In this document: piece by piece, positions 33,995 to 45,051 of the stretch | Layout: each line of letters begins with the position of its first letter | Position numbering within the stretch: position 1 is the first letter of the stretch | Assembly: GCA_021527695.1 (NCBI GenBank) | Contig: JAKFAO010000012.1 | Span: 1-64,000, forward strand | DNA length: 64,000 nt | Direction: 5' to 3' | Source of the DNA: Naematelia aurantialba | Lineage: Eukaryota > Basidiomycota > Tremellomycetes > Tremellales > Naemateliaceae | Translations under genes and position numbers: made by a program | Notes under the pieces: generated by a model | What the model was told of the DNA's origin: nothing | Database searches by the model: none | Seen by the model: only the letters and a program-made list of their open reading frames with translations

Positions 33995-34166
33995 GGCTCA
34001 TGGATACGAAAACGAGGACTGTACACGCCGGTTGTAGACCGAAAAATGATCTCTTCAACTTTGGGGGCGAGTCGGATGACAAGGTCACAAGGATGACAAG
34101 GTTGTCAACCCGACTTGCCAGAGTTCTTTCTAAACGACGCGCTGGATCTCGTCGTGCTCACAACCC

Positions 34167-34186
34167 GGGGGGGGGGGGGGGGGGGG
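34167..34186. repeat. Homopolymer of 20 G
   Basis: An uninterrupted run of 20 G lies between the regulator start (33994) and the GrpB gene (34488). It could form a G-quadruplex and is a place where sequencing length may be wrong. No gene was recognised between 33995 and 34487. Confidence 0.85.
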
Positions 34187-34487
34187 AGTGTAGGGGGCTG
34201 TTGACTGCGAGGGAGACGGACATTGGCACGACGGCCCTGCACAACGCGGAGTTGCCCGTCTGAGGCCCGTAGGGTCGTATGGTCTCTCGGCACCGCCTTT
34301 ACTCCTGTCGTCCTTTTTGTTTGGACTCTCTATAAATGCTCGACATCCATAACACGCTTGGGAGCGCATCGCAGCGAGGGGAGGAGCATAGCTGAAGAAA
34401 GCGCGACGCTTCTCACACAGTCTAGTATTTTGTCACGCAAAGCAGGACGACGAGCCACGTCTCGTTGGGAGCCCTTGGCAAGACGGC

Positions 34488-35081
34488 ATGCGGGTCAATG
34501 TTCTCGAGTACGATCCTGCGTGGGCCAAATCGTTCCAGCGTATCCGGGAGACGCTCTTGGCTGCACTGGCCGACGTTCCCATTGTCAGCATTGAGCATGT
34601 CGGCAGTACTGCCATACCCGGCCTCGCCGCCAAGCCCATCATCGATATCGACATCATTGTCGAGCCTGCACATCTGCCCCAGGCTGCCGCAGCCCTCTCG
34701 TTCAACGGATACACATACAACCCGGAGCCAAGGGGCATCGACCGAATGTCGTTCAGGTACAACGCGCACAAGCACGATGCTGGAGCGGTTCAGCCTACGG
34801 AAGATGGCGATATCAGGCGAGCGGTGTACCTCAACATCCCCACCAGCGTAGCCCTACGGAACCACCTGGCAGTCAAGGAAGTCTTGATGCTGCATCCCGA
34901 TCTGGTCGAAGAGTACTCGGAGCTCAAGAGGGGTCTGGCGAAGGAAGAACACCATAATATTGGTTATTATGGGCTGAAGAAGAACGACATCCTGCGGAAG
35001 ATCCTTGCACAAAGTAGTTTGGACACGGAAGCCCTCAACGCGGTCGCCAAGGTCAATGTGATGCCACCCCTGAAGAAGTGA
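34488..35081 (+). CDS. GrpB/UPF0157 family protein, intronless
   Basis: A single exon of 197 codons from ATG 34488. The family pattern is complete: NVLEYDPAWAKSFQRIRETL, then the nucleotidyltransferase-like core IEHVGSTAIPGLAAKPIIDI with DIDIIV (acidic metal ligands), later RAVYLNIP and LRNHLAVKEVL, and the C-terminal YYGLKKNDILRKIL helix. GrpB proteins have a nucleotidyltransferase fold; most have no proven role, and some bacterial relatives are joined to CoaE. The family is common in bacteria and patchy in fungi. The lack of introns suggests possible transfer, but fungal homologues are known, so this is only a hint. Confidence 0.85.
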   Translation: MRVNVLEYDPAWAKSFQRIRETLLAALADVPIVSIEHVGSTAIPGLAAKPIIDIDIIVEPAHLPQAAAALSFNGYTYNPEPRGIDRMSFRYNAHKHDAGAVQPTEDGDIRRAVYLNIPTSVALRNHLAVKEVLMLHPDLVEEYSELKRGLAKEEHHNIGYYGLKKNDILRKILAQSSLDTEALNAVAKVNVMPPLKK

Positions 35082-35582
35082 GACCCCAGGTCTCCACTTC
35101 TGTAAACGGCCTTGCAACAACGCGAAGACTGGCAACTGTCCTCTGCTGAAGGCACCAAACTCGAAGCAGGCAGACACTGGAAAGCTTCCTTGCCGCTCTA
35201 CCCAACGCGACGGATGCTCCCGGTGCGGCCGCCCCCCAACCTCCCGCCGCCCGACCACCCTCACCCTCTCTGCAGCCTCGGACCCAAACTCCAGGTCTCA
35301 TCTGCTCCGACCCTACCGTTCGCGAGTCTCCCCTAAATACGCGATGTATACGATGGCTTACCGGTCCGCTTGGATAAGCGGTATTGTAGCTTACACCTCG
35401 TGCCGAATCATGAGCAGAAGATACATCAAACTGAGCTGACGACATATGTTCATTGTGCTTCGCCTGAAGGCACACGTGCTCCTACACTGAAATCACTATT
35501 AACACTTCTACCACTGCAATGAATAATGGCATCACTCCGAACGAAAATACAGGTGCATCTCCTTCACCGTCGCTCTGGCAGG
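35082..35582. other. Convergent intergenic region
   Basis: Five hundred bases lie between the stops of GrpB and dioxygenase II, which face each other. No coding pattern, RNA gene or repeat stood out. It presumably holds the two 3' untranslated regions. Confidence 0.5.
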
Positions 35583-37019
35583 TCAAGCACTGAGTGTCGC
35601 GGAAGACGCATGTTTGGGGTACATCTTCGCTTGACGACTGTATATGTGCTCGGTCCCGTTCACAGGCTCGTACAGCTTGGGACGATCGGGACCATAGGTG
35701 CCTGTGGGGATTGATGAATGATTTGCCGACGATCACCACTGAATCTGGCTCACCGGGTAGAGGCTCCACGACAGTGTTCTCTGTCGGTCCGCAGAACTGT
35801 AGTGGATCAGCACAGCAACTCGGCAGGTATTGAACGACGTGCAAAGGGTACGCTGTATCTTTCAGGCAGCAAACCATCCTTGACTGCATGTGGTGGCGCC
35901 CGCACCCGGTGCATTGTCGAGCGAAGTATGCCTGTTGTTAATCAGGGACTGCTTGAACCGAAAACTGGTCGCTCACCATTGGTCCACCTGGACATCATGT
36001 CGCCGACATTGACTTTGAATACAGATGAGCCCAATCTTCTGACGTGAATCTCACTCACCGGTGATAGCACCGTCAAGAGGTGGCGCCGGGATGAACTCGT
36101 CCCGCTGGGCATCGAATACTTCAAGGCCTCCCACTTTGTCCTGAAACAAGATCGTGATGTATCCGTAATCCTAAGAGGTGAGCGCGTACGTCAAAGACTA
36201 ACGGCGGCACGCTTACCGTGTGTTCGTTAAGCCGGGCTCCGCTCTCTGAGACCTTGCCACCGAGGTAATGCTGGATTGAAAATGTACGCGTCGGGCCTCG
36301 CTGATGAAAGCGGTCAAAGTAGTTGACATCAAGCTCAAGGCCTACAGCTAGGATCCGTAGAAGCTTGAAGTAGACCCCCTCGCACTCTTTGACGAACTGG
36401 GAGGTTACATGTTCGAAGTTTGGCAAATCGTCCTTAGACGGCATACGATTGCGCTTATGGTCTAGTTCGGGGTCATTGGTGGCTATCGTGAGTACAGCAT
36501 CTCACGAGTGTCCTCACAGGTGAATTTGTAGGACTCGTTCACTCCAGGCGCCCCTCGTACAAGTGCCTCGAGCTCAGCGCCATCGGCCTCGGTCGTTAGC
36601 ATCCTGCTGCACCTCCACTGCTTACGTCGATGTTCTGGGTGATTTTGGAAAATCCAGGGTAGGCGTATCCCTGCGTGTCGATGCCGTCTGTGCCGTGCAA
36701 CATCTTCATCTTGGCTTCGGCTGGAAGCGACATGAGTTGGCGAGCCTGGTCAGTCAGCTTTGCGGATCTGCTTTGCGGCTTCAAACGCCTACCTGGTCAA
36801 ATGTCTTGTCGATTGAGTCTTGGGAGACCCCGTAACTCGTAATATAGGCAAAGCCGCGGTCGTGGAACGCCGAAACGAGAGAAGCAGCGATCGCATTGTC
36901 ATCCTGTGTGATCACTCAGAAGAGACCAGCAGACAGTCAGGGGCGAGACTTACGGGACCGTGGCCGTCTTGAAAGTTACCGACATCAACGATAGGAAGTG
37001 CATAGGTGGCGGCTGGCAT
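35583..37019 (-). CDS. 2-oxoglutarate/Fe(II) dioxygenase II
   Basis: Start ATG at 37019 (MPAATYALPIVDVGNFQDG), stop TGA at 35583, with about nine short introns. The DIOX_N domain shows LPIVDVGNF, then FHDRGFAYITSYGVSQDSID. The core is HTDYGYITILFQDKVGGLEV once the intron that splits His-Thr from Asp (donor near 36220) is removed, giving the first two iron ligands. VNVGDMMSRWTN precedes STMHRV, the second His, and RYSVPF supplies the RxS 2-oxoglutarate contact. The tail has FCGPTENTVVEPLP and TYGPDRPKLYEPVNG. It is a paralogue of dioxygenase I in the same superfamily and sits in the same place: divergent from an NCS1 permease. The substrate is likely a nucleobase-like or permease-imported small molecule. 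Confidence 0.8.
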
Positions 37020-37152
37020 TGTCGTACCGTCAATGTCCGCAAGATGTTGTATCTAGCTGTTGGAAGTCTGCATCGAGCCGCGCGGATGTGCTGCTTTATC
37101 TCGCACTTGATCTTTCTTCGCATGTGAGCATCCTGAGTGTGGTCGCAGTTGC

Positions 37153-37332
37153 GCCCACATTCCGAGCCAGCTATCCCACACGTACGCTATCTTTCGACCG
37201 AGTGGTCCAGCAATGCATTCTGTGTAGGAGCACTCTGAGCAATGTTGGTGCCGACACCTCCACAATTGGTGCACATAGATAGAGACATCGGCCCCCTTGA
37301 ACAAACCCACATTAACCCACATTAACCCACAT
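37153..37332. promoter_or_regulatory. GCCCAC site and AACCCACATT triplication in the dioxygenase II - NCS1 II promoter
   Basis: The 465-bp divergent promoter (37020-37484) has GCCCAC at 37153-37158 and a head-to-tail array of the 10-mer AACCCACATT at 37304-37332 (almost three copies). The core CCCACA is the complement of TGTGGG, close to the GTGGGC motif of the other modules. Regular 10-bp spacing puts each core on the same face of the helix. Binding by the C2H2 factors is inferred. Confidence 0.5.
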
Positions 37333-37484
37333 GAACCAGCATCAACAAGCTTGATCCCCACTTTTCTTGGGTACTTTGTGACTCGCCATGTCTCGATACA
37401 GGTAGATAAGCATCTTTTCCCCGACGTATATATATTCAGCACGGAGCATACACATGCAGGGCGCAAGTGCCAGAGCTTCCCGCA

Positions 37485-39958
37485 ATGTCTTGGCAAGGTC
37501 TGAAGCAAAGGCTGGTCCTAAAAGACGCCCACGGCAACACGGCCTCTGGTACGTGGATGCGAACTTTTGATCCGAGTACCCCCTAACACTCAATATCCTC
37601 ACAGCGTGGATCAACGATGACATCCGTCCATTGTCGCCAGAGACGCGACTCTGGGTGAGTCGTCTCAATACACAGGGAGATCCCTAGTAACCCCATTTGC
37701 AGACTTGGCGGACCTATGGGCTGTATCAGTTCGGTGTCTGTAGGTCACTCTGCAGTCGCGTGCCAGATTGAACTGACCTCTGTCTTTTTAGCCGTACTAT
37801 TTGTAAACTGGTCTTCCGCTTCTAGTCTACTAGTCTACGGTATCGTAAGCAAAATTGCATTGGAGATCAACTGCCTGCTGACCAAACCTAGACTGTCTGG
37901 CAAGCTCTGCTTGTCGTTATTATTGGACAACTTCTTACCGCTGCGATCGCTACCATCGGGTGCAACATTGGCGCCGAGTGGCACATTGGTTTCCCGGTTC
38001 TCAACCGCTTGTCATGGGGAATGAGAGGCAACGTCAGTCGGTACTAAGCTCACATGTCGTCGCTAAATGCTCGTTAAACGAACAGTGGTTCCCTATTCTA
38101 AACCGAGTCGTTCTGGGTATCACCTGGTTTGCGCTGGAGTCTTGGTATGGCGGAAAGTGTATCAAGGTCTGTACTCCCGTAGTCTATCCGTACAGCACGT
38201 TGACACGGGAAATCTCACCAGGTCGCCCTCGGCGCCATCTGGCCATCCCTCTACAACATCCACAACCCCTTTCCAGCGTCGCTCGAGATGGATGGGTAAG
38301 TATCTGCGGTCGACCTACCTCGATAATGCACTGATGAGGCATCAGAGGCGACTTTCTCTGCTGGGTCATCTTTCTTCTCTTTTGTATACCAATGATCTAC
38401 CTGAGAGTCGAGGTCCGTCCCCCAACTTCATTCATAATGTCGCTGAGACCAGCTATAGAAAATGCTCATCCCAGCGGTCATTGTCAGTGGCACGGTCTGC
38501 CTGACTTGCATCGGGATGCTGGGATGGTTTGTGCACAAAGCCCAAGGGGGAGGTGTCCTCCTGCACACTCCAGAATTCTTCGGTGGTGATCCTCCCCTGG
38601 CGGGTTCGGCGCTGGCTTGGCAGATGGTGCTTGGTATCACGACTCAAATCAGTGGTCTCGCTCAAGGTATCCTCGGATTTGCAGACTGGGGTAGATACAG
38701 TACGTTGGAGGTCGTGGAAGGACAGACTCGGGCTGACCAGCTCCAGGCAAAAGTCCCAGCCATGCCCGTCTGCCTTTCTTCGTTGGGCAGTTCATCGGCT
38801 CTGTCTTCGTATCGGTGATGGGTAAGCCCGAGCTTTAGCTTTGGCAAGAGTGGTGTCGCTATGACTAACCCGACAGGGCTCATCATCTCGTCATGTGCGG
38901 CCACAATCTACCCGGATGTTACAGAGTTACTCTGGAATCCCGCGCTGATTCTTTACAACATCCAGCTCCATGAGTCGAAGAGTGCGAGAGCTGGTATTTT
39001 CTTCGGCGCCATGGCATTTGTCCTGTCGCAGTATCTGTGAGTCTGCCCTGGCTACTCGTCTTCGCTGACTTGATAGACTTACTGTTTCTGCTTGCAATCT
39101 TATTGGCGGTCTCGACCTCTCGGGAGTGATGCCAAAGTACATTAACATCCGACGAGGCGCCATCATTGTCTTCGTCGTCGGCTGCGGTAGGTCGCCACCC
39201 TTTGAGCCATGGATGTTTGCTCACAAGACCAGTAATGCAGCCATGGTCACTGTTGAGCGGTGCCAATACCTTCTTGACGGTAATGAGCTCATGTGAGTCT
39301 CGCCCCTTCATCAATCCGGGGTGGCGTCTTATATTCCCATAGACGGGATTTTCCTTGCCCCTCTGACGGGTATCATCCATGCCGACTACTATCTCCTTCG
39401 AAGACGCAGGATTGCATTGTCAGACGTGTACGAGCCGAGTGCTAAATCTGCGTTCTGGTATTGGCGTGGCTTGAACTGGTATGTCGCGTCCCAAATGCTC
39501 TCGTGCTCAACCAGGTGCTAGGCGTCCGATTGTTGCCTTCGCCCTTGGTTCAGCGCCTCTTTACCCAGGCTTCGTTGCCAAAGTACGCGGAACAACAGCT
39601 ACCCTAGCCCCCGGCTGGCTACACGTGTATTACTTGGTGAGTAAATTACCGTCGCAGATGCGGGAGACTGACACCCCTCTAGACCTATCCCTATGGATAT
39701 TGCGTAGGAGGCATTGTCTACTGGCTGTTGTCTCTCCTATTCAGACCTCCCAACATTGGTGTTGTCGACGAGTATGACATCTACGGTACATTTGGCCCAG
39801 CAGAAGTCGACCCGACAGGCCGGATCCACGATCAGCAGCTGACACACTCGGTCGGACCCGTTGTATCTGAGCTCCTTGGTCACATTGAAGACGGCGCGTC
39901 GAAGGATGAGGACGACAAAGAGAGACAGTTGGTAGACGTCAGTGTGGCCGAGGCGTAG
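37485..39958 (+). CDS. NCS1 nucleobase/ureide:cation symporter II
   Basis: Start ATG at 37485 (MSWQGLKQRLVLKDAHGNT), stop at 39958, with about twelve introns. After the first intron the NCS1 signature appears as WINDDIRPLSPETRLW, then TWRTYGLYQFGV. Membrane segments follow (GAEWHIGFPVLNR region, WFALESWYGGK, ITTQISGLAQGILGFADWGRYS). The conserved INIRRGAIIVFVVG segment comes after them, then DGIFLAPLTGIIHADYYLLRRR and the C-terminal NIGVVDEYDIYGTFGPAEV. The acidic tail is cytosolic. The C-terminus is nearly the same as in NCS1 III (DEYDIFGTFG), so II and III are closer to each other than to I. The transported compound is not known. Two features point to catabolic uptake: the divergent dioxygenase, and the C2H2 regulator 200 bp downstream. 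Confidence 0.85.
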
Positions 39959-40094
39959 GGAGGGACCGCTGGCGAATGGGTGCAAGGGTTTATAGAATTG
40001 CATACAATGCAAAAGCTGCATCCAAAGTGAGACGTCTGTACAAGACCCAGTAAGTAATATTTTATTGCCAATCTGGAGGGACCACGATGCTCGC

Positions 40095-40115
40095 GCCCAC
40101 CTCGCCTCCCCACAT
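40095..40115. promoter_or_regulatory. GCCCAC and CCCCACATT motifs upstream of regulator B
   Basis: The 203-bp gap between NCS1 II and regulator B contains GCCCAC at 40095-40100, and a few bases on, CCCCACATT, which matches the triplicated promoter motif at 37304-37332. The gap is short, so these sites probably belong to the promoter of regulator B and suggest autoregulation. Inferred. Confidence 0.4.
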
Positions 40116-40161
40116 TCCTGCAACTCCACACAGATCTCCCAGCAAACACATCTCGTCCTAA

Positions 40162-42610
40162 ATGAATGGTGGAGCGGAGAGTGACATCGCGTTTGAGCCG
40201 AGCACATCTACACGGCACAAGCCTACATATCTGTGCAGGTCAGAAGGGTGTGGAAAAAGGTTTCAACGGAGGGACTACCGCGATCGCCATGAGCAGAACC
40301 ACGTCGAGGAGAAACCATACAAGTGCGAAACTTGCGGGAAAGGGTACTATAGGAAGGATGTTCTCATACGACACTCTACTCTTCACGACCCGTCTGCGCC
40401 AGCCCGCAAGAAGAAGAGGACGGTGGAGCGCGGCGATTCGGTAGAGGTAGGTCCTGCCTCAGTTCTCCCTACTGAGCCCGTCCTTCTAGTCACCCAAAGA
40501 AGCCGGTCCATCGGTTCCGTCGTCGTTGCCTTCGCACACGCCGCAACGATCCCATACACCAGGAGATGCCGCATGCCTTCAAGCCCCATCTGCCGCCTAC
40601 GATGAGCTGCAAGATGATTTACAGACCCTTGCCAAGCTCATCAGCCCTAATCCCGATGACGAGGAGTGGTATACACGAGAGTCGGTGACCCTCATCTTCC
40701 CTGCGGCCGTGAAAGCACCTGTGATCTCTTTGCAGGACATTGTGACAGACGATTTCGTCAGCTTTCTCAAGGGGTTTCTAGCCGTGAGTAGAAGGAGTTT
40801 ATGTTGACTGCCCAACTCAACTCTCTTAGTCAATGAAGAACCCCTCTACGGTGAGTGGACGATACGTGCTCGTGGAGCTCACCATTCCTAGTCTGCCGAG
40901 GCCACGTCAATGGCCGACTCCTTTCTCTCTCGTCCCTACCTGCAGACCTGTATTGAGCTCTACTTCCTCAACTTCGACCCCATACGACCAATAATACACC
41001 GTCCCACTTTGCAAGAGCCCCACAACAGCGATCGCAATTGGCTTCTGCTGGCCATTGTCCTGATCGGGTCGACTTACAGCAGGAAGTCCGATGCATACAA
41101 TATCGCCAGTTCATATCTCTACCCCACAGTTCAGTCTTGGTTGTCAGCTGTGAGTGCGAATCCAGAAGGGGGCTGAACGGCGTCATCAGGCAATCAGCAA
41201 CGCAGTTCCCGATGTATCTCTCAGACTTCTACAGGCAGCGATGTTGCTGAACTATTTTGGCGCCTTTTGGGGCACACAACAAGACCATTATCGCGCACTA
41301 TGTGAGTTCATCAAGAGGGCTAGTTGATCTCGGCTGAGCTCCAGTGCATCACCCTACTCTCCTACAGCACTTGCGATTGGCAGGATACCGACACATCCGT
41401 CTGGAATCCTCTTGTCATCTTACTTGGTCGGAATGGGCTACCTATGAGGAGAAGAAGAGGCTAATGACCTTTGCGCTGGTCTGTGACAGTCAATTCGCGG
41501 TCGCTTTCGGCATGGATATACACGTCCCCTTTCGACGGATGGCAATATGTACACCCTGCGCAGACTCCATATGGAGGTGCACGACGCAAGATGAATGGAT
41601 AACCGCTGCATCTCAAGGAGGAGGCATCGTCGAACAGCCCCCGACTGCCGCAATTATGCACACTCTACAAAGTGACAAGATGCACCCCACTGTGACCGAT
41701 ATCTTTGCGGCCTCCATGCTTGTGGCTGGCTCACTCACGGCCGCCCCTCTCAAATCGGTCCGACATCGGTCGGGGGAGCACGACCCACACGCGAAACGGA
41801 AACGTGAGATGCGAGGTGCTATACTTTGGAGTTGGCATCAAGCTTTCGTATCGTCGTTCGCCCATATCAAGGACGACAAGATGGACTGCGAACTATTGTA
41901 CCACCTCGGTATGCTACATCACTCGAACATTCCAACCACGCTTCTACGTATTGGGGCAGGAGAAATCCGGGTGGCGCAGTTCCAAGTCAAGCCATTTCAG
42001 TATGAGACGGCGTTGGCAAACCTCGAGGCCATGTCAGACAAGCCCCCAGCAGCATTCTCCGCATGGCATGCGGTGCAGATATACAATGTAAGACAGAGCA
42101 AGACTGCGCAATGCTCACTTCAGTTTGTGCTGGACTCCCCTGTCGACGAACGATCATTCGAACCATTTGCAGGTTGGGCATTGTATCTCGCTTTTCTGGC
42201 TTTGTACGTCTACGCAGCCCGGTGTGTGGTTATCTGACGACAGCAGGTGGCATTTTGGGGTCCAGAAGCTCATCAAACCTACACTCACTCCCCTAGACCG
42301 ACTTTGCATCCAACGGATTGGACCAACATGGACAGACATCGAACCTAGGCTAGCAAGACGAAGCGCCTTGGCGTACTTGGCCAAGTTTGAGCCATATCAG
42401 AAAGTCCCAGGGGATTATGCTCAGGTGCCGAACCGCAATCATCTCCTTGGTCTGCTTGCGTACACGATTCATCTTTTGCAGGGTCTACATTGGCAGATAC
42501 GTGAGTCCCGGGTTGGCTTTGCTGGGGTTGACATGACAGTCGAACAACCTCGGATAGTGCTACGCGGCTTGCTATCTTCCTGTGTCACAGATAGCGCGCT
42601 GCACGGTTAA
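40162..42610 (+). CDS. C2H2 zinc-finger transcription factor B with fungal_trans domain
   Basis: Start ATG at 40162 (MNGGAESDIAFEPST), stop TAA at 42610, with about six introns. Finger 1 is CRSEGCGKRFQRRDYRDRH (C-x4-C type) and finger 2 is CETCGKGYYRKDVLIRH. A basic KKKR stretch lies behind them. The fungal_trans region shows YFLNFDPIRPIIHRPTL, LLLAIVLIGSTYS, WSEWATYEEKKRLMTFALV with CDSQF, then GAILWSWHQAFVSSF, and FEPFAGWALYLAFLA. The C-terminus is IEPRLARRSALAYLAKFEPY, LLGLLAYTIHL and, after a last intron, LEQPRIVLRGLLSSC. It is a paralogue of regulators A and C, closest to C. It probably activates the surrounding NCS1, esterase and HyuA genes. Confidence 0.85.
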
Positions 42611-42648
42611 CGAATGCTTAAGCATGCGATTGGATCGCCTTTGCCTTC

Positions 42649-42684
42649 GCCCACATTGCCCACCTCACTCCACATCTCGCCCAC
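42649..42684. promoter_or_regulatory. Three GCCCAC motifs upstream of the esterase-D-like gene
   Basis: GCCCAC occurs at 42649-42654, 42658-42663 and 42679-42684, three copies in 36 bases within the 170-bp gap between regulator B and the next ATG. Two are followed by AT, giving CGCCCACAT. Density is far above chance. Binding by regulator B is inferred. Confidence 0.5.
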
Positions 42685-42780
42685 ATCGGCCTGTCGGAAT
42701 TGGTTGCCGTAGCCAGCGTATAGTTGTTGGCGAGCACAAGTCTGCCGTGTGCTTGCTTGCTGTCAATGCTATAGTCCGCG

Positions 42781-44012
42781 ATGCTCTTCAAAGTCAGTAC
42801 AGACAAGGCATTTGAGGGTGACGCGAGCATCTACACGTTTCGATCCGAGGCGCTGGGTCAGACATGGTCAACATTCGGCGTGTTCATCCCCCCAAATGCG
42901 TGCGTGTCGAAGCCTGTCCCAGTTGTGTGGTACTTCCCAGGCATCATGGTATCGTACCAGGCAGGCTTCATAAGGGGAGGCCTATATGAGCAAGCTGCAA
43001 AGAGCGGATTGGGATTGATTTTCCCCGACAGTTCGCCGAGGGGAACTGGTCTGGCGGAGGAGAAAGTCGATTATCGTTTGGGACCTGGAGCAGCGTACAA
43101 CGCAGACGCGACAGCGGGTGAGCTACATCTGAATTGCTAGCACTAGGATTATCCCTGTACTAAAGCCGATAACCAGAACCGTGGTGTAGGTATTACAAGA
43201 TGTTCACGGTGAGAAGACATCACACCATCTTGGCAGATGAGACGGTTGACTGTGGTAGCATATCACCGAGGAGCTCCCTCGAGAGTTGAGTGAGGAGGGC
43301 CTGCCTCTCGATTTTACCAGGCAAAGCTGCATTGGCCACTCTGGTGTCAGTGCTTTGGAATGACGCATCATTGCAGGAGATAACAGAGTAGGGAGGTCAT
43401 TCTGCAATGCAGCTGCACCTGCTCAAGCCAGAGACCTATTTCTCCGCATCCGTGAGTCTGTCAGGGACCGGATCGCGTATATTCAGACTGACCACGCTGA
43501 CATTGGCAGGGAATTGCGCCATTCTGCGATCTTATGGGGAGCGAGATTGGCGCATATGTGATTCCAAGGATGTTCAAAGGCGGCTTCGACGAATTCAGGC
43601 CGCTGAATGTTCCCAACCTCATCAAGGAGGTGCAAGGAAGGAAGATCAATATTCTCGTCACATCAGTAAGCCGAAGGTGGCGGATGAAGCTGCGTGGAGT
43701 TGACAAGGATTCTCCAGGGCACCAACGATGTTGCGGCAAAGCCCGTAAGGCAGCCCCGACGACACCGCGTCTAAGCTGACGTCCCCACCTCGCACAGGGA
43801 GGCATGATGATTGATAGTCTTGAACGTGCGGTTGCTGAAGCGGGAATCCCATCGAGTGACTTCGTCCTGGAATGGCACGAAGGATATACGTGAGACCTCT
43901 ACTTCAGAAGAGTGTCAAGCCCTGACAACGCTTAAGGCATTCATACCATTACAACGCCACCATTGCCTCCCGACATCTCTCCTTCCATGCGGATATTTTG
44001 AAGAAGCTGTGA
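42781..44012 (+). CDS. Esterase D / S-formylglutathione-hydrolase-like serine hydrolase
   Basis: Start ATG at 42781 (MLFKVSTDKAFEGDASIYTF), stop TGA at 44012, with about six introns. It matches the esterase D family along its length: TWSTFGVFIPP, then PVVWYFPGIMVSYQAGFIR, FPDSSPRGTGLAEE, GPGAAYNADATAEPW and YYKMFT. ITEELPRELSE follows, then GHSGGGHSAMQLHLLKPETY with the nucleophile Ser, FCDLMGSEIGAY, and a final HSYHYNATIASRHLSFHAD with the catalytic His. The GHSxGGH motif forms only if the donor near 43346 and the acceptor near 43390 are used. Family members hydrolyse S-formylglutathione or act as broad carboxylesterases. The C-G-L-T-C-type motif of true formylglutathione hydrolases is replaced here (YFPGIMVSY), so a different ester or thioester substrate is likely. 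Confidence 0.8.
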
Positions 44013-45051
44013 GCTTCGAGCATTTTCTCTTGGGCCCATTGACCTGTGCCTCTCAGCCCTCAAGGGAAGGCAATTGAGGCGAAGCGAGACAGCTTGGGAG
44101 AGCGTCCTCCATGGGAGACGAGAAACATCAAGAAGACTGTAGCACCAGCTAAGGCGGGAAGCGAAATTGCGGAATGGATTGATGTGAGGAGCACTCGACC
44201 CGGTTTCCTTACGGCTTCCTGGCTGATGGTGACTAGGCCCTCAACGAGACACACACGATACTCATATTCACTCATAGCGGCATCGAGAGTAACGAACAAA
44301 AGGCTTTATGTCGGCAGGCAGAGCACTATGTGGCCACAAGGCCACTTCCAGACGATCAGATCTTAGTGATTGAGCAAGTACTGATACTTCCAGGACCGTC
44401 AGGTTGATTGACCTCGTCTTAGCGTTAACGGTCATCCTCATCAACGCCAGCTCGAGGAATACTTCGCCAAGACGCGGGGCACACGTTACTGGCCCGCTTG
44501 CTTTACCCACCACATGTACTATGGAGGTCGGTGCAGTGGTTTCAGCGTTGACACGAACTGACGGTCAACCAAGGCATAAACAACCTCCTATATACAACGT
44601 GTGGCACGGATATGAGACTCGGACAGCCCGGAGTATAACTCGGAAGACAGAGAAGCGATACATTCTCGCAATAGCTCATAGTCTTCCTGGATCAGGCAAC
44701 GCGATGTAGACATGCAGCTATATCTCGAATCGATTCCCATGTCAACTGTCCAATTTGGGGGAATGATTGCACCAACTGTTCCCCTTCTGAACCAGACCGT
44801 AAGATGGGTATAGAGCATGCAGTAGTTCGTCATCGTGAGATCACCACCCCATATGTGGGGAGGAGGTAGGTGGGCATGTGGGTAAGCTCGGACAAGCGCG
44901 ACCCTGTTGATATGCGAGTCCTCCTGTGTTCCCCCTCGACATCTTTCGTTGCGCTGGGCTCGTATATCATTCCGCGCTGTACTCGTATACTGAGGTCCCT
45001 TATCTCGCCGCCAATCTACCTGTACCATCACACGATCCTCCAGTTCTGAAC
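44013..45051. promoter_or_regulatory. Upstream region of the HyuA-DUF917 gene, with GTGGGC site
   Basis: About 1 kb with no recognisable gene. Close to its right end is GTAGGTGGGCATGTGGG, containing GTGGGC at 44870-44875, with GTGGGG just upstream (about 44855) and GTGGGT just downstream. This is about 180 bp from the HyuA ATG. The rest contains short open frames without domains. Confidence 0.4.
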
